Assembly: GCA_937899245.1 (NCBI GenBank)
Contig: CALDKB010000017.1
Coordinates: forward strand, 1-64,000
Reading direction: 5' to 3'
Origin: an uncultured Bacteroidales bacterium
Lineage (GTDB): Bacteria > Bacteroidota > Bacteroidia > Bacteroidales > ML635J-15
Length of the DNA: 64,000 nucleotides
Below, in pieces: positions 28,505 to 36,207 of this stretch. The first letter of the stretch is position 1. The number at the start of each line of letters is the position of its first letter. The translations under genes were made by a program, and so were the position numbers. The notes beneath the pieces were generated by a model. It saw only the letters and a list, made by a program, of their open reading frames with translations, was not told the origin of the DNA and searched no databases.

Positions 28505-29142
28505 TGGACATTAGATATTTGGTAATCGAAGGAAACATAGGAGCCGGAAAGACTAGCCTATGCAAGCTAATTGCCGAAAAAAAACATGCAAAAATTTTCT
28601 TGGAGCAATTTGCTGAAAATCCATTCCTACCAAAATTCTATGAAAACCCCGAAAGATATTCGTTCCCACTAGAACTATCTTTTCTAGCAGACAGATACAA
28701 CCAGCTCAAAAACAACATATCATCATTTGATCTGTTTAACGAGCTGATTGTATCTGACTATTTTTTCATGAAATCACTTATATTTTCGGCTAATAACCTA
28801 CAGGAAGACGAATACAAACTATACAGGCAACTATTCAACATAATATACAGTTCTCTTCCAAAGCCGGACTTATACATATACCTACACAAAAACACCGAGC
28901 TACTACTAAAAAACATAAGCAAAAGAGGCAGGGAATACGAGAAAAACCTTCCGGAAAATTATCTCAAAGAAATCGAAACCGGTTATTTCAATTTTTTTAA
29001 GCAACAAAAAAACATTAAAATTGTTGTAATAGATACGAACAATATTGACTTTGTAAACAACGAAGAAGATTATAAGAAAATTGAAGATGTAATTTTTAAC
29101 AGGGAATACGAAACTGGGGTTAATTTTATAACTAATTTTTAA
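28504..29142 (+). CDS. Deoxynucleoside kinase
   Basis: The 212-residue protein has the P-loop 'EGNIGAGKTSLCKLI', 'FLADRYNQL' and 'KRGREYEKNLPENYLKEIE', which contains the lid-like region of the deoxynucleoside kinase (dGK/dCK/dAK) family. It phosphorylates salvaged deoxynucleosides in the cytoplasm; which base it prefers cannot be told. It overlaps prs by one base. Confidence 0.88.
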   Translation: MDIRYLVIEGNIGAGKTSLCKLIAEKKHAKIFLEQFAENPFLPKFYENPERYSFPLELSFLADRYNQLKNNISSFDLFNELIVSDYFFMKSLIFSANNLQEDEYKLYRQLFNIIYSSLPKPDLYIYLHKNTELLLKNISKRGREYEKNLPENYLKEIETGYFNFFKQQKNIKIVVIDTNNIDFVNNEEDYKKIEDVIFNREYETGVNFITNF

Positions 29143-29174
29143 ATATTTTTATTTAAAATTCAAAAACAACATAT

Positions 29175-29182
29175 TATCTTTG
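29175..29182 (+). promoter_or_regulatory. Putative -7 box for the OmpA/TPR lipoprotein gene
   Basis: TATCTTTG matches TAnnTTTG. The 5' leader of about 95 bases is A-rich and contains the string AAAGAATA several times between 29218 and 29272, with almost no G. Such leaders are common before strongly expressed Bacteroidetes genes. Confidence 0.55.
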
Positions 29183-29281
29183 CACCGATTCTCGAAACAA
29201 AAAATCGAATTGCTATTTCAAAGAATAACAAAGAATAAAGAACAAAAAGGATAAATAAATTAAAGAATAATTAAGTAAATT

Positions 29282-30997
29282 ATGAAGAAGCTTTTATTTG
29301 TAACTTCAGTAGTAGCATTAGGTCTTGTATTAGGCTCATGCAACGGTCTGAAAAAAATGGTAGAGAATGCTGAAGACATTAACTACAGCGTAAATCCAAA
29401 AGTATTGGAAGTTCACAACGGTAAAGTTGCTGTCAACATTACTGGTAATTTCCCTGAAAAATACTTTAACAAGAAAGTATCCGCAACTTTGACCCCAACA
29501 TTAGTATGGGACGGCGGAGAAAAGGCATTGACTCCAATCTATGTTCAGGGCGAAAAGATTCAAGGAAATGCACAGGTTATCCAATACAAACCAGGTGGAT
29601 CATTCTCTTATAACGACAAATTTGACTACAGCCCTGAAATGCGTAGATCTAAACTTGTTCTTAAGATTACAGCCGTTAAGGGAACAAAGGAAGCTGAATT
29701 TGATCCGGAAGACATCGCAGAAGGTATCGTAGCTACTCCAGAATTAGTAAAAATGACTGCTGGCAAATCTTCAACAGCACAAAGCAATTTCCAGAAAGAC
29801 ATTTCTGATTCTAAAATTGTTGCTATCAACTACGACAAGAACAAATCTGAAATAAAATCTTCTGAAACTAAGAAAGATGAATACGTTCAATTCCAAAACT
29901 ACATCAAAGACTCAAAGGACAACGACAAAGTAAAATATGATGGCGTTGAATTAAGATCTTACGCTTCTCCAGAAGGAACACAAGACATCAACAAGAAAGT
30001 TTCTAACGATCGTTCTAAGAGTGCAGAAAAGTTCATTAAGAACGAATTCAAGAAAGTTGAAGGTACAGACGGAAGCGATTTCTTCAAATCATTAGTAACA
30101 GAAGAAGACTGGGAAGGTTTCAAGACTGCAGTTCAGAATTCAAATCTTGCTGACAAGGACATGATCATCCGCGTTATCAACATGAACAGCGACCCAGACA
30201 AGAGAGAAGAAGAAATTAGAAATATGAAGAGCACATTCGATGAACTTGAAGAATCTGTATTGCCACAGCTTCGTCGTTCTGAAATTGTTCTTAACATCAC
30301 AAACATTGGTAAAACTGATGATGAAATCGCTGCTAAATACGCAGAAGATCCAAGCCAGTTAACATTCAAAGAAATCATGCACTACGGTGAAAATACAGAA
30401 GATGCTGCTAAGCGCGTAGAAATCTACACAAAGGCAACAGAACTCTTCCCAGAAGAATGGTCTGCATACAACAACCTTGCATGCGCTTTGTACGAAACTA
30501 AGGATTTCAAGGCAGCTAAGGTAGCTTTGGAAAAAGCAAAGAGCAAGAGCAACGGTAACGCTACAGTTCTTAACAACATGGGTAATGTAGCTCTTTCTGA
30601 AGGTAACATCGAAGAAGCTGAATCAAACTATGCATCTGCAACTGGCGTAAGCGAAGCAAGCGCAGGTCAGGGTGTTATCGCTATTAAGAAAGGTCAGTAT
30701 CAGAACGCTTCTGATTTCTACGGAGAAGATTGCTCATTCAATGCTGGTCTTGCAAAGGTTCTTAACAAGGAAAACGACAATGCTATGAAGGCTTTGGATT
30801 GCGGCGAAGACAAAGACGATGCAATGAACTACTACTTGAAAGCTGTTGTTTCTGCTCGTAAGTCTGACAACGAAGGTGTTTTCAACAACTTAAGAACTGC
30901 TTGCCAGAAAGACTCAAAGTTGAAAGAATTTGCAGCTAACGATGTTGAATTCATCAATTTGTTCGAAAACGATACTTTCAAGTCTATTGTTAAGTAA
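29282..30997 (+). CDS. Lipoprotein with OmpA-like domain followed by TPR repeats
   Basis: The 571-residue protein has a clear lipobox (MKKLLFVTSVVALGLVLGSC; Cys20). Then come a beta-rich N-terminal region (about 35-165), an OmpA/MotB-like segment ('VAINYDKNKSEIKSS', 'VELRSYASPEGTQDINKKV', 'DRSKSAEKFIKNEF', about 180-265), and a TPR-like C-terminal half ('AAKRVEIYTKATELFPEEW', 'AYNNLACALYETKDF'). The OmpA segment is central, not C-terminal. Codon choice is more uniform than in the neighbours (GCT, GTT, AAG and AAC preferred), and it has its own promoter and terminator, so it is probably abundant. A role in anchoring the outer membrane to peptidoglycan is likely; the exact function is unknown. 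Confidence 0.82.
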   Translation: MKKLLFVTSVVALGLVLGSCNGLKKMVENAEDINYSVNPKVLEVHNGKVAVNITGNFPEKYFNKKVSATLTPTLVWDGGEKALTPIYVQGEKIQGNAQVIQYKPGGSFSYNDKFDYSPEMRRSKLVLKITAVKGTKEAEFDPEDIAEGIVATPELVKMTAGKSSTAQSNFQKDISDSKIVAINYDKNKSEIKSSETKKDEYVQFQNYIKDSKDNDKVKYDGVELRSYASPEGTQDINKKVSNDRSKSAEKFIKNEFKKVEGTDGSDFFKSLVTEEDWEGFKTAVQNSNLADKDMIIRVINMNSDPDKREEEIRNMKSTFDELEESVLPQLRRSEIVLNITNIGKTDDEIAAKYAEDPSQLTFKEIMHYGENTEDAAKRVEIYTKATELFPEEWSAYNNLACALYETKDFKAAKVALEKAKSKSNGNATVLNNMGNVALSEGNIEEAESNYASATGVSEASAGQGVIAIKKGQYQNASDFYGEDCSFNAGLAKVLNKENDNAMKALDCGEDKDDAMNYYLKAVVSARKSDNEGVFNNLRTACQKDSKLKEFAANDVEFINLFENDTFKSIVK

Positions 30998-31013
30998 TTA
31001 AATATTCTATTAT

Positions 31014-31048
31014 AAAAAAAGCGACTATATTTGGTCGCTTTTTTTTTG
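31014..31048 (+). terminator. Terminator of the OmpA/TPR lipoprotein gene
   Basis: The stem AGCGAC/GTCGCT (31020-31025 and 31034-31039) is flanked by A and T runs and has the loop TATATTTG. The long T-run ends five bases before hydE. Confidence 0.9.
31026..31033 (+). promoter_or_regulatory. Possible hydE -7 box inside the terminator loop
   Basis: The loop sequence TATATTTG is a perfect TAnnTTTG match. Transcription from it would start near 31040, about 13 bases before hydE, which otherwise has no room for a promoter. It may be coincidence in AT-rich DNA. Confidence 0.35.
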
Positions 31049-31052
31049 CACA

Positions 31053-32096
31053 ATGATGAAGGAAATAATTGATAAACTAGAATTAGAAAACTTCTTAAAC
31101 AAAGAAGAATTCATAAATCTTCTGTCAAATTTTGACAAGAAGACAATTGAATATGCCAATGAAAAGGCATTTAATGTCAAAACAAAACATTACGGCAATG
31201 ATATCTTCATCAGAGGTTTGATAGAAATAAGCAACTACTGCAAAAACAATTGCTATTATTGCGGAATAAGAGCAGAAAACAAAAATGCAGACAGATATCG
31301 ACTGACCAAGCCGAAAATTATGGAATGCTGCGACGAAGGTTATGAAATAGGATTTCGCACATTTGTTTTTCAGGGCGGAGAAGATATGACTTATAAGGAC
31401 GAAGACATAGTAGATATTGTCAGCACAATCAAAAAAAAGTACCCCGAATGCGCACTAACATTATCAATTGGCGAGCGTTCAAAGGAAAGCTACAGAAAGT
31501 TTAAAGAAGCTGGTGCCGACAGATACCTGCTTAGACACGAAACAGCAAACAAGAAGCACTACGAAAAACTGCATCCGGGCAAAATGAGCTTTGAAAACAG
31601 GATTAACTGTCTGGAAAATCTCAAGAGCCTTGGTTATCAAACTGGCACAGGCTTTATGGTCGGCTCACCATATCAAACGCCAGAAACAATATACGAGGAC
31701 TTGAAATTTATTAAGGAGTTCCAGCCGGCAATGGTTGGTATTGGTCCATTTATACCACATCACGAAACTCCTTTTGCCAGCCAAAAGGCAGGTTCGGTTG
31801 ATTTAACACTTCTGCTTCTGTCGATAATAAGGTTGATAATTCCGAAAGTTCTACTTCCAGCCACAACAGCACTTGGAACAATTAGCGGAGACGGTCGCAT
31901 ACGAGGATTATTAGCAGGGGCAAACGTAATAATGCCAAATCTTTCGCCCAAAAGTGTAAGGGAGAAATATATGATATACGACAACAAACTTTCAAGCGGA
32001 GAAGAAGCAGCAGAGAATCTTGAAAAACTAAAAGCTCAAGTTAACGAAATAGGAAGCAGAATAGTTATAGATAGAGGCGACTCGAAGGTAGATTAG
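31053..32096 (+). CDS. hydE: [FeFe]-hydrogenase H-cluster maturase HydE (radical SAM)
   Basis: The 347-residue radical-SAM enzyme helps build the diiron subcluster of [FeFe] hydrogenase. The cluster-binding CxxxCxxC is Cys63, Cys67 and Cys70 in 'NYCKNNCYYCGIR'. Further HydE features are 'FVFQGGED', 'RYLLRHETANKKHYEKLHP', 'QTGTGFMVGSPYQTPE', 'PFIPHHETPF' and 'LPATTALGTISGDGR'. Two ATG codons stand in tandem (31053, 31056) and either may be used. No hydF, hydG or hydrogenase gene lies in this window, so those should be elsewhere. The gene overlaps the convergent aminotransferase by four bases. The HydE-like methylornithine synthase PylB is a less likely alternative. Confidence 0.88.
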   Translation: MMKEIIDKLELENFLNKEEFINLLSNFDKKTIEYANEKAFNVKTKHYGNDIFIRGLIEISNYCKNNCYYCGIRAENKNADRYRLTKPKIMECCDEGYEIGFRTFVFQGGEDMTYKDEDIVDIVSTIKKKYPECALTLSIGERSKESYRKFKEAGADRYLLRHETANKKHYEKLHPGKMSFENRINCLENLKSLGYQTGTGFMVGSPYQTPETIYEDLKFIKEFQPAMVGIGPFIPHHETPFASQKAGSVDLTLLLLSIIRLIIPKVLLPATTALGTISGDGRIRGLLAGANVIMPNLSPKSVREKYMIYDNKLSSGEEAAENLEKLKAQVNEIGSRIVIDRGDSKVD

Positions 32097-33286
32097 CAAA
32101 TCTCATCTAATGTTTTGGTTATCAACCGACAAGCTTCATCAATTTCCTCATCTGAAATAACAAGCGGAGGTGCGATTCTAAATGCAGTATCGTGAAAAAT
32201 AAACCAGTCGGAGATAATTCCATTATCAATGGCTCGCCTAATGAATCTCAATACATTATCGAAAGAACCTATTTCAACAGCAAGCAAAAGGCCCTTACCC
32301 CTAATTTCCCGAACCATCGGATGCGAACATAAATTAGACTTGAATCTTTCAGACTTTTTCTGAACTTGGTCAACAATTCCCGACTCGTTTATTAACTTAA
32401 TTCCAGCCAATGCTGCCGCACACGACACAGGATGACCGCCAAAAGTGGTAATATGCCCCAGCACAGGATCAGTCATAAAACTCGACATTATTTTACGCGA
32501 GGACACAAAAGCGCCTACCGGCATGCCTGCGCCCAAAGCTTTTGCAAAACATATGATATCCGGCTCAATATCAAAATGCTGGAAACCAAACATCTTTCCT
32601 GTTCGTCCGAAACCAGTCTGAATCTCATCAAGTATAAGCAACGCACCATTACGAGTACAAGCAGAACGCAATTCGCGCATATATTCAACAGTAGGCACCA
32701 TTACACCACCCTCCGCCTGTATGGATTCTAGGACAACGCAAGCTGTATCTTCATCAATTTGTTTCAACTGCTCGAAATTGTTCAGCTCCAAATGATACAC
32801 ATCTGGTAGCAATGGATAAAAAGAACGCTTGAAGTCCTCGTTACCACAAAGACTAAGCGCTCCCTGCGTACTTCCGTGATATGCATTAACAAAAGAAAAC
32901 ATCTTATGCCTACGTGTATATCGCTTGGCTAGTTTTGTAGCACCCTCAATTGCCTCGCTTCCACTGTTAACAAAATAAACATTGTCAAACTGCCCCGGAA
33001 GCATGCCACAAATATATTCAGCAAGCTTTACCTGCGGAGTTTCAATAAATTCGCCATATACCATCAAGTGCATGTATTTATCAACCTGCTCCTTAATTGC
33101 ATTAACAACAGTTTCGTTACAATGACCTAACGAACTTACAGAAACACCAGATATTAAATCGATATACTTCCTGCCATCGGGACCATACATATAAACTCCC
33201 TTTGCACTTTCAATTTCCACAAGATACGGACTCTCAGAAGTCTGACCAATATAGTTTAGGAAAAGTTCCCTCTGCGAAATATTCAT
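32093..33286 (-). CDS. Class III PLP-dependent aminotransferase
   Basis: The 397-residue cytoplasmic aminotransferase resembles the acetylornithine/4-aminobutyrate group. It shows 'YIDLISGVSVSSLGH', 'NSGSEAIEGATKLAKRYT', 'AYHGSTQGALS', 'ILDEIQTGFGRTGKMF' (the Asp that holds PLP) and 'CFAKALGAGMPVGAF' (the Schiff-base Lys). No arginine or GABA pathway gene lies nearby, so the substrate is open; acetylornithine transaminase is possible. It starts two bases after the stop of the LytTR regulator gene, which points to one transcript. Confidence 0.85.
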   Translation of the reverse strand: MNISQRELFLNYIGQTSESPYLVEIESAKGVYMYGPDGRKYIDLISGVSVSSLGHCNETVVNAIKEQVDKYMHLMVYGEFIETPQVKLAEYICGMLPGQFDNVYFVNSGSEAIEGATKLAKRYTRRHKMFSFVNAYHGSTQGALSLCGNEDFKRSFYPLLPDVYHLELNNFEQLKQIDEDTACVVLESIQAEGGVMVPTVEYMRELRSACTRNGALLILDEIQTGFGRTGKMFGFQHFDIEPDIICFAKALGAGMPVGAFVSSRKIMSSFMTDPVLGHITTFGGHPVSCAAALAGIKLINESGIVDQVQKKSERFKSNLCSHPMVREIRGKGLLLAVEIGSFDNVLRFIRRAIDNGIISDWFIFHDTAFRIAPPLVISDEEIDEACRLITKTLDEIC

Positions 33287-33288
33287 TA

Positions 33289-33972
33289 TTATATGAGATT
33301 TTTCAAGTCAGCCAGATGTTTTTCATCAACTATTATTTCCTCGGCTGCGCAAAAACCTTCCTTGAAATTTATATGCCCATCATCGGATACAGAATGAATC
33401 TTGGATATGTTCACCAAATGACAATCATTAACCATTGCGAATTTGCAACCGCAACTCAACAAGCTGTCAGCTGTAACAGAACCAACCATAAGCGAGAAAG
33501 AATCTGTAGTGATTTCAAACATATCATTGCAAACCTTTCCGTACACAATATCATTCTGAGGCACACGAATAAAGCTACCGTTAGACTTAAAATACAAGTC
33601 GGAACCTTTCTTGTTTGCTGCTACATGCTTCTCAACCGCTCTGGTTACTGCCGACATAAATCGCTCATACGTTATTGGTTTAAGCAGATAGTCTGTAATA
33701 TCATAATCGAACGCCTCAAGAGCATATTTTCGGCTAACCGATATAACAATAATTTGGATGTCCCTATCAAACTTTTCCAAGAAATCGAAGCCAGACATAC
33801 CAGGCATCTCTATATCAAGGAATATCAAGGAAATATTATTTGTTTCAAGGCATGAATCTATTTCACTGGGACAAGAAAACTCACCACAGCAATTCAGGAA
33901 ACCAGTTTTTTGAATAAAACTGGACATTTGCTTTCTTATGATTTCACTATCGTCAATAATAATACAATCCAT
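33289..33972 (-). CDS. LytTR-family response regulator
   Basis: This two-domain regulator has a receiver domain ('MDCIIIDDSEIIRKQM', phospho-acceptor Asp in 'IFLDIEMPGMSGFDFL', 'KPITYERF') and a C-terminal LytTR DNA-binding domain ('YFKSNGSFIRVPQNDIVY', 'VNDCHLVNISKI'). The frame also opens at 33984, but the -7 box at 33999-34006 predicts a transcript starting near 33993, so the ATG at 33972 (227 residues) fits better. No histidine kinase is adjacent; LytS-type partners may be encoded elsewhere. It is co-transcribed with the aminotransferase, which may be an incidental pairing. Confidence 0.88.
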   Translation of the reverse strand: MDCIIIDDSEIIRKQMSSFIQKTGFLNCCGEFSCPSEIDSCLETNNISLIFLDIEMPGMSGFDFLEKFDRDIQIIVISVSRKYALEAFDYDITDYLLKPITYERFMSAVTRAVEKHVAANKKGSDLYFKSNGSFIRVPQNDIVYGKVCNDMFEITTDSFSLMVGSVTADSLLSCGCKFAMVNDCHLVNISKIHSVSDDGHINFKEGFCAAEEIIVDEKHLADLKNLI

Positions 33973-33998
33973 CCGATGAATCAATATTTTTCAAAATA

Positions 33999-34006
33999 CA
34001 AAAATA
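33999..34006 (-). promoter_or_regulatory. Putative -7 box for the LytTR regulator
   Basis: TATTTTTG on the minus strand matches TAnnTTTG and would give a leader of about 20 bases before the start at 33972. Confidence 0.45.
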
Positions 34007-34123
34007 AGAAAAGTGTTTCTATTAATAACTATAATATGCGATATTCTACCAATGACAAGGCCAGCCTTCCGACAAGTCCCAATGAATATAAAACCTATAA
34101 TTATGGATTGTAAAACAAAAAAA

Positions 34124-34219
34124 GGGTAAGCTACTTATATCGCACCGCTACAACCTCCTACCTTTGCTTTCTTCCGAACCTGGAGGATTCAGAGGGAGCT
34201 GGTCGTATAAGACTTACCC
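34124..34219 (-). ncRNA. ffs: Signal recognition particle RNA (4.5S-like, small type)
   Basis: The RNA binds Ffh and targets membrane proteins to the Sec translocon. On the minus strand the ends GGGTAAG and CTTACCC pair. The apical part has the conserved SRP helix-8 core CAGGTTCGGAAGAAAGCA (GGAA tetraloop with asymmetric loop), recognisable from the E. coli CAGGTCCGGAAGGAAGCA. The length of about 96 nt fits the Alu-less small type. A T-run follows the 3' end (A-run at 34116-34123 on plus), giving a terminator. A perfect -7 box lies six bases upstream of the 5' end. Confidence 0.93.
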
Positions 34220-34224
34220 GGGCA

Positions 34225-34232
34225 CAAAAGTA
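34225..34232 (-). promoter_or_regulatory. Promoter -7 box of SRP RNA
   Basis: TACTTTTG on the minus strand ends six bases before the predicted 5' G of the RNA, the expected distance for a Bacteroidetes -7 box. Confidence 0.65.
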
Positions 34233-34336
34233 ATACTTTTTTTGCTATGGCAAGAAATTTGGTGCAAATTTATTTTTCGAAAACAAAAAAGCACAAGGCA
34301 ATGCAAAAGAACACTCGACAATCAAACATAAAATAA

Positions 34337-34344
34337 TACCTTTG
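34337..34344 (+). promoter_or_regulatory. Putative -7 box for pyrC
   Basis: TACCTTTG matches TAnnTTTG, 18 bases before the pyrC start codon. Confidence 0.5.
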
Positions 34345-34362
34345 CAATAGAAAAATTACGCT

Positions 34363-35694
34363 ATGAGAACACTGATAAAGAATGCAATAGTTGTCAACGA
34401 AGGGACTACCGAGAAAAAAGACATAGTTATAAACGACAAGACAATAGAAAAAATATGCTGCTGCCACGATGGCAAAGGATACGACAAGGTTATTGATGCA
34501 AGCGGATTATATTTATTGCCAGGAATTATCGATGACCAAGTTCATTTCAGGGAACCTGGCGCCACATACAAGGCCGACATATATTCTGAATCCAGAGCCG
34601 CAGTAGCAGGAGGCGTAACCTCATTTATGGAAATGCCCAATACCAACCCTGCGACAACAAGCATGGAACTACTAAAGCAAAAGTTTGAAATCGCATCAAA
34701 TAATTCTCTTGCCAATTACTCGTTCTTTATTGGTGCCACAGAAGAAAATATCGATGAACTTGAGTCTATAGACATTTCAGAAGTCGCAGGCGTCAAACTA
34801 TTTCTTGGCTCATCGACTGGCAATCTTCTCGTCAAGGATCAGAAGGCAATCGAAAAAATTATGCAAGTAGCGCCAACAATAATAGCTGCACATTGCGAAG
34901 ATGACGCCATTATCAATGCGAACCTAGCTAAATTCAAGGAGATATATGGAGACAATATCCCGATGCAAAAACATTGCGAGATACGTTCGTCCGACGCCTG
35001 CTATAAATCCAGCAGCGATGCTGTTGAAATCGCCAAACGCACAAACGCCAGATTCCACATCTTCCACATCAGCACTGAAAAAGAAATTTCATTGCTGGAA
35101 AACAAAACCTTAGACGAAAAGAAAATAACGGCAGAAGTATGCGTTCATCATCTTTTCTTCAACAATAAAGACTACGAAAAGCTAGGTTCCCGAATAAAAT
35201 GGAATCCTTCCGTAAAATACGAATCGGATAGGCTCGCCCTGATTAAAGCACTTAAAAACGGCTTTATTGACGTAGTTGCGACCGACCATGCGCCACACAG
35301 CATAGAGGAGAAAAGCAACCCCTACACAAAATGCCCGTCGGGAGCGCCAATGGTCCAGCATTCGTTGCAGGTAATGATAGAACTGTCGAAGCAAGGACAC
35401 TTCGGAATAGAAGACGTCGTAAAATGGATGTGTCACAATCCCGCAAAACTTTACAATATAGACCGACGCGGATACATTCGCGAAGGATATTACGCAGACT
35501 TTGTACTTGTCGACATGAATGCCAAATACAAAATCACCAAGGAAAACCTTCGTTACAAATGCAAGTGGTCGCCTCTTGAAGGATATGTAATGAATTCAAG
35601 AATAATGACTACCTTTGTAAATGGAAACATTGTTTTCGACAATGATCAAATAATAGAAAACAAGTCGGCTATGAAATTGAAATTTAATAGATAG
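34363..35694 (+). CDS. pyrC: Dihydroorotase
   Basis: The 443-residue amidohydrolase closes carbamoyl aspartate to dihydroorotate in pyrimidine synthesis. It has 'LLPGIIDDQVHFREPGATYK', 'SFMEMPNTNPATTS', 'AAHCEDDA', 'FHIFHISTEKE', 'AEVCVHHLFF' and the catalytic Asp region 'VVATDHAPHSIEEK'. The first His of the usual H-x-H metal pair is Gln59 (Gln59-Val-His61). As far as I recall, this is normal for the Bacteroidota branch and so not a sign of inactivity. It is followed after three bases by the thioredoxin-fold gene. Confidence 0.92.
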   Translation: MRTLIKNAIVVNEGTTEKKDIVINDKTIEKICCCHDGKGYDKVIDASGLYLLPGIIDDQVHFREPGATYKADIYSESRAAVAGGVTSFMEMPNTNPATTSMELLKQKFEIASNNSLANYSFFIGATEENIDELESIDISEVAGVKLFLGSSTGNLLVKDQKAIEKIMQVAPTIIAAHCEDDAIINANLAKFKEIYGDNIPMQKHCEIRSSDACYKSSSDAVEIAKRTNARFHIFHISTEKEISLLENKTLDEKKITAEVCVHHLFFNNKDYEKLGSRIKWNPSVKYESDRLALIKALKNGFIDVVATDHAPHSIEEKSNPYTKCPSGAPMVQHSLQVMIELSKQGHFGIEDVVKWMCHNPAKLYNIDRRGYIREGYYADFVLVDMNAKYKITKENLRYKCKWSPLEGYVMNSRIMTTFVNGNIVFDNDQIIENKSAMKLKFNR

Positions 35695-35697
35695 GAT

Positions 35698-36201
35698 ATG
35701 AAAAAGGTATTTATAATTTTAGCGATACTAGCTACTACCCTGCCAGTTTTCTCACAGCAGAACAGAACAATCAACGATGAAGAAAAAGGGGAAATCCTTT
35801 TCGGATATTGCACACGCGATGCCATAATGGCGACTGGCGACTGGTGGAAAACAGAATACGACTCGTACACAGTAAATGTCGAGGCGTTCAATCTTACTCT
35901 TCCAGAAAAATTCGATAGCGTGCAGATATTCATGGGGTCATGGTGCGAAGACTCTCACAGAGAAGTTCCCAGATTCTGCAAAATCTTCGACATGGACTAC
36001 TTCAAGGATATTCCGATAACATTTATATGCCTTAACGGACAAAAAAACGTTGATGTCGTTGATGTTGAAGAATATTATGTGCAGTTTGTTCCAACAATCA
36101 TCTTTTACAAGAAAGGAGAAGAACTTTGCAGGATTATTGAGCGACCAAGGACAGATTCGCTTGAAAGCGACATCGAGGACCTAATGGAAAGAATGCAATA
36201 A
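35698..36201 (+). CDS. Exported thioredoxin-fold protein with a single active-site cysteine
   Basis: The 167-residue protein has the signal peptide MKKVFIILAILATTLPVFSQ and a thioredoxin-like domain. The active-site region reads 'FMGSWCEDSHREVPRF', so Cys83 is followed by Glu-Asp-Ser and the resolving Cys of CxxC is absent. The cis-Pro segment 'FVPTIIFYKKGEEL' is present. A one-Cys form cannot act as a normal disulfide oxidoreductase by itself; it may act with a partner thiol or bind peptides. It is probably transcribed with pyrC and ends six bases before the convergent fucosidase gene. Confidence 0.8.
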   Translation: MKKVFIILAILATTLPVFSQQNRTINDEEKGEILFGYCTRDAIMATGDWWKTEYDSYTVNVEAFNLTLPEKFDSVQIFMGSWCEDSHREVPRFCKIFDMDYFKDIPITFICLNGQKNVDVVDVEEYYVQFVPTIIFYKKGEELCRIIERPRTDSLESDIEDLMERMQ

Positions 36202-36207
36202 GAAAGA

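Noticed and set aside
33910..34113. Possible small plus-strand gene of 67 codons
   Set aside because: It begins inside the regulator gene on the other strand, has low-complexity Asn/Tyr/Ser content and no promoter or neighbour support.
34124..34219. SRP RNA region first considered a terminator pair or riboswitch for pyrC
   Set aside because: The conserved CAGGTTCGGAAGAAAGCA core and the closing stem read on the minus strand, away from pyrC, and identify SRP RNA.
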